Part shown: piece after piece, positions 5,901-6,191 of the stretch | Position numbering within the stretch: position 1 is the stretch's first letter | Layout: each line of letters opens with the position of its first letter | Source: Chthoniobacterales bacterium | Lineage (GTDB): Bacteria; Verrucomicrobiota; Verrucomicrobiia; Chthoniobacterales; UBA10450 | Length of the DNA: 6,191 bases | Reading direction: 5' to 3' | NCBI GenBank assembly: GCA_013697015.1 | Contig: JACCXL010000077.1 | Coordinates: forward strand, 1-6,191 | The notes under the pieces: generated by a model | Told to the model about the DNA's origin: nothing | Seen by the model: the letters and a program-made list of their open reading frames with translations, nothing else | Database searches by the model: none | Position numbers and translations under genes: made by a program

Positions 5901-6191
5901 ATGAGTTCGCCTGCCAGCCAAGGGCTGATCGATCTGCTGCTCGCGAGCGGCGTGCCGTCTCGCGAAGAAGCGATGCAGCTCTCATCCAACCTGAACGGCG
6001 GCTCCTGGACGGCGCAGGTGCTCGACTCCGGCAAGGTCGACGAGCAGCGTTTCCTGCAGGCGATCGGCAGCTCTTTCCGCGTCCCGGTTGTCTCGCTCGA
6101 CGCGAAGAAGATCGATCGCCAGACGCTCTCGCTCCTGCCGAGTCGCTTCGTTTTTCAGCATCATATCCTTCCCATCGAAACCAAGGAGAAG
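5901..6191 (+). CDS. gspE: Type II secretion ATPase GspE, N-terminal domain only (3'-partial)
   Basis: The first 97 codons of a secretion or pilus ATPase; the frame runs off the window end. GspE is a cytoplasmic hexamer that powers pseudopilus assembly through the inner-membrane platform. The visible part matches the GspE/PilB N-terminal (MshEN-like) domain: LIDLLLASGVPSREEAMQL (9-27), LDSGKVDEQRFLQAI (41-55), VPVVSLD (61-67) and the typical IDRQTLSLLPSRFVFQHHILPIE ending split at 71-80 and 81-93. The Walker motifs lie beyond the window. The R-L-G start of a consensus c-di-GMP-binding MshEN motif is replaced by S-W-T-A (35-38), so nucleotide binding is doubtful. The ATG at 5901 is the first start after an in-frame TAG at 5889. 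The Shine-Dalgarno sequence is weak (GAAG, two bases away). Position after gspD favours gspE over pilB. Confidence 0.85.
   Translation, partial: MSSPASQGLIDLLLASGVPSREEAMQLSSNLNGGSWTAQVLDSGKVDEQRFLQAIGSSFRVPVVSLDAKKIDRQTLSLLPSRFVFQHHILPIETKEK

Overview
The window is GC-rich, tightly packed Gram-negative bacterial chromosome. The organism makes meso-diaminopimelate peptidoglycan (it carries mpl, a murein-recycling ligase) and has a secretin-based type II secretion or pilus-like system. The gene set (CHASE2-type adenylate cyclase, Mpl, a GspD with long low-complexity loops, and GspE right after GspD with no GspC in front) and an intergenic repeat built on AANCAGGA octamers resemble soil Verrucomicrobia or neighbouring phyla. 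That placement is an inference from style, not a database result.

Layout. Positions 2-1207 (+) hold the C-terminal two thirds of a membrane class III adenylate cyclase whose CHASE2 sensor lies mostly upstream of the window. A GC-rich hairpin follows its stop directly. Positions 1279-2712 (+) encode Mpl, complete, with a GTG start. Positions 2672-2833 hold a composite inverted repeat that fills the space between two convergent genes and also supplies the last codons of mpl. Positions 2833-3276 (-) encode a small exported protein of the NTF2-like/SnoaL (DUF4440-like) fold. Positions 3277-3427 are a divergent intergenic region with a plausible sigma-70-type promoter aimed at gspD. Positions 3428-5830 (+) encode a complete GspD secretin with N0, N1, N2, N3 and barrel domains. 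Positions 5901-6191 (+) hold the start of GspE, the secretion ATPase, cut off by the window end.

How the parts relate. gspD and gspE begin a type II secretion operon: GspD forms the outer-membrane channel and GspE powers pseudopilus assembly from the cytoplasm. mpl returns tripeptide released from the wall to UDP-MurNAc. The cyclase makes a second messenger, very probably cAMP, in response to an extracytoplasmic signal. Nothing here shows that these four units act together. The only transcription unit I can support is gspD-gspE.

The most unusual structure is the repeat at 2672-2833. Two oppositely oriented copies share two blocks, but the blocks come in a different order in each copy, so the possible base pairings cross rather than nest. 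I saw no CRISPR array, transposase, tRNA, rRNA or phage gene, and no clearly new multi-gene system.
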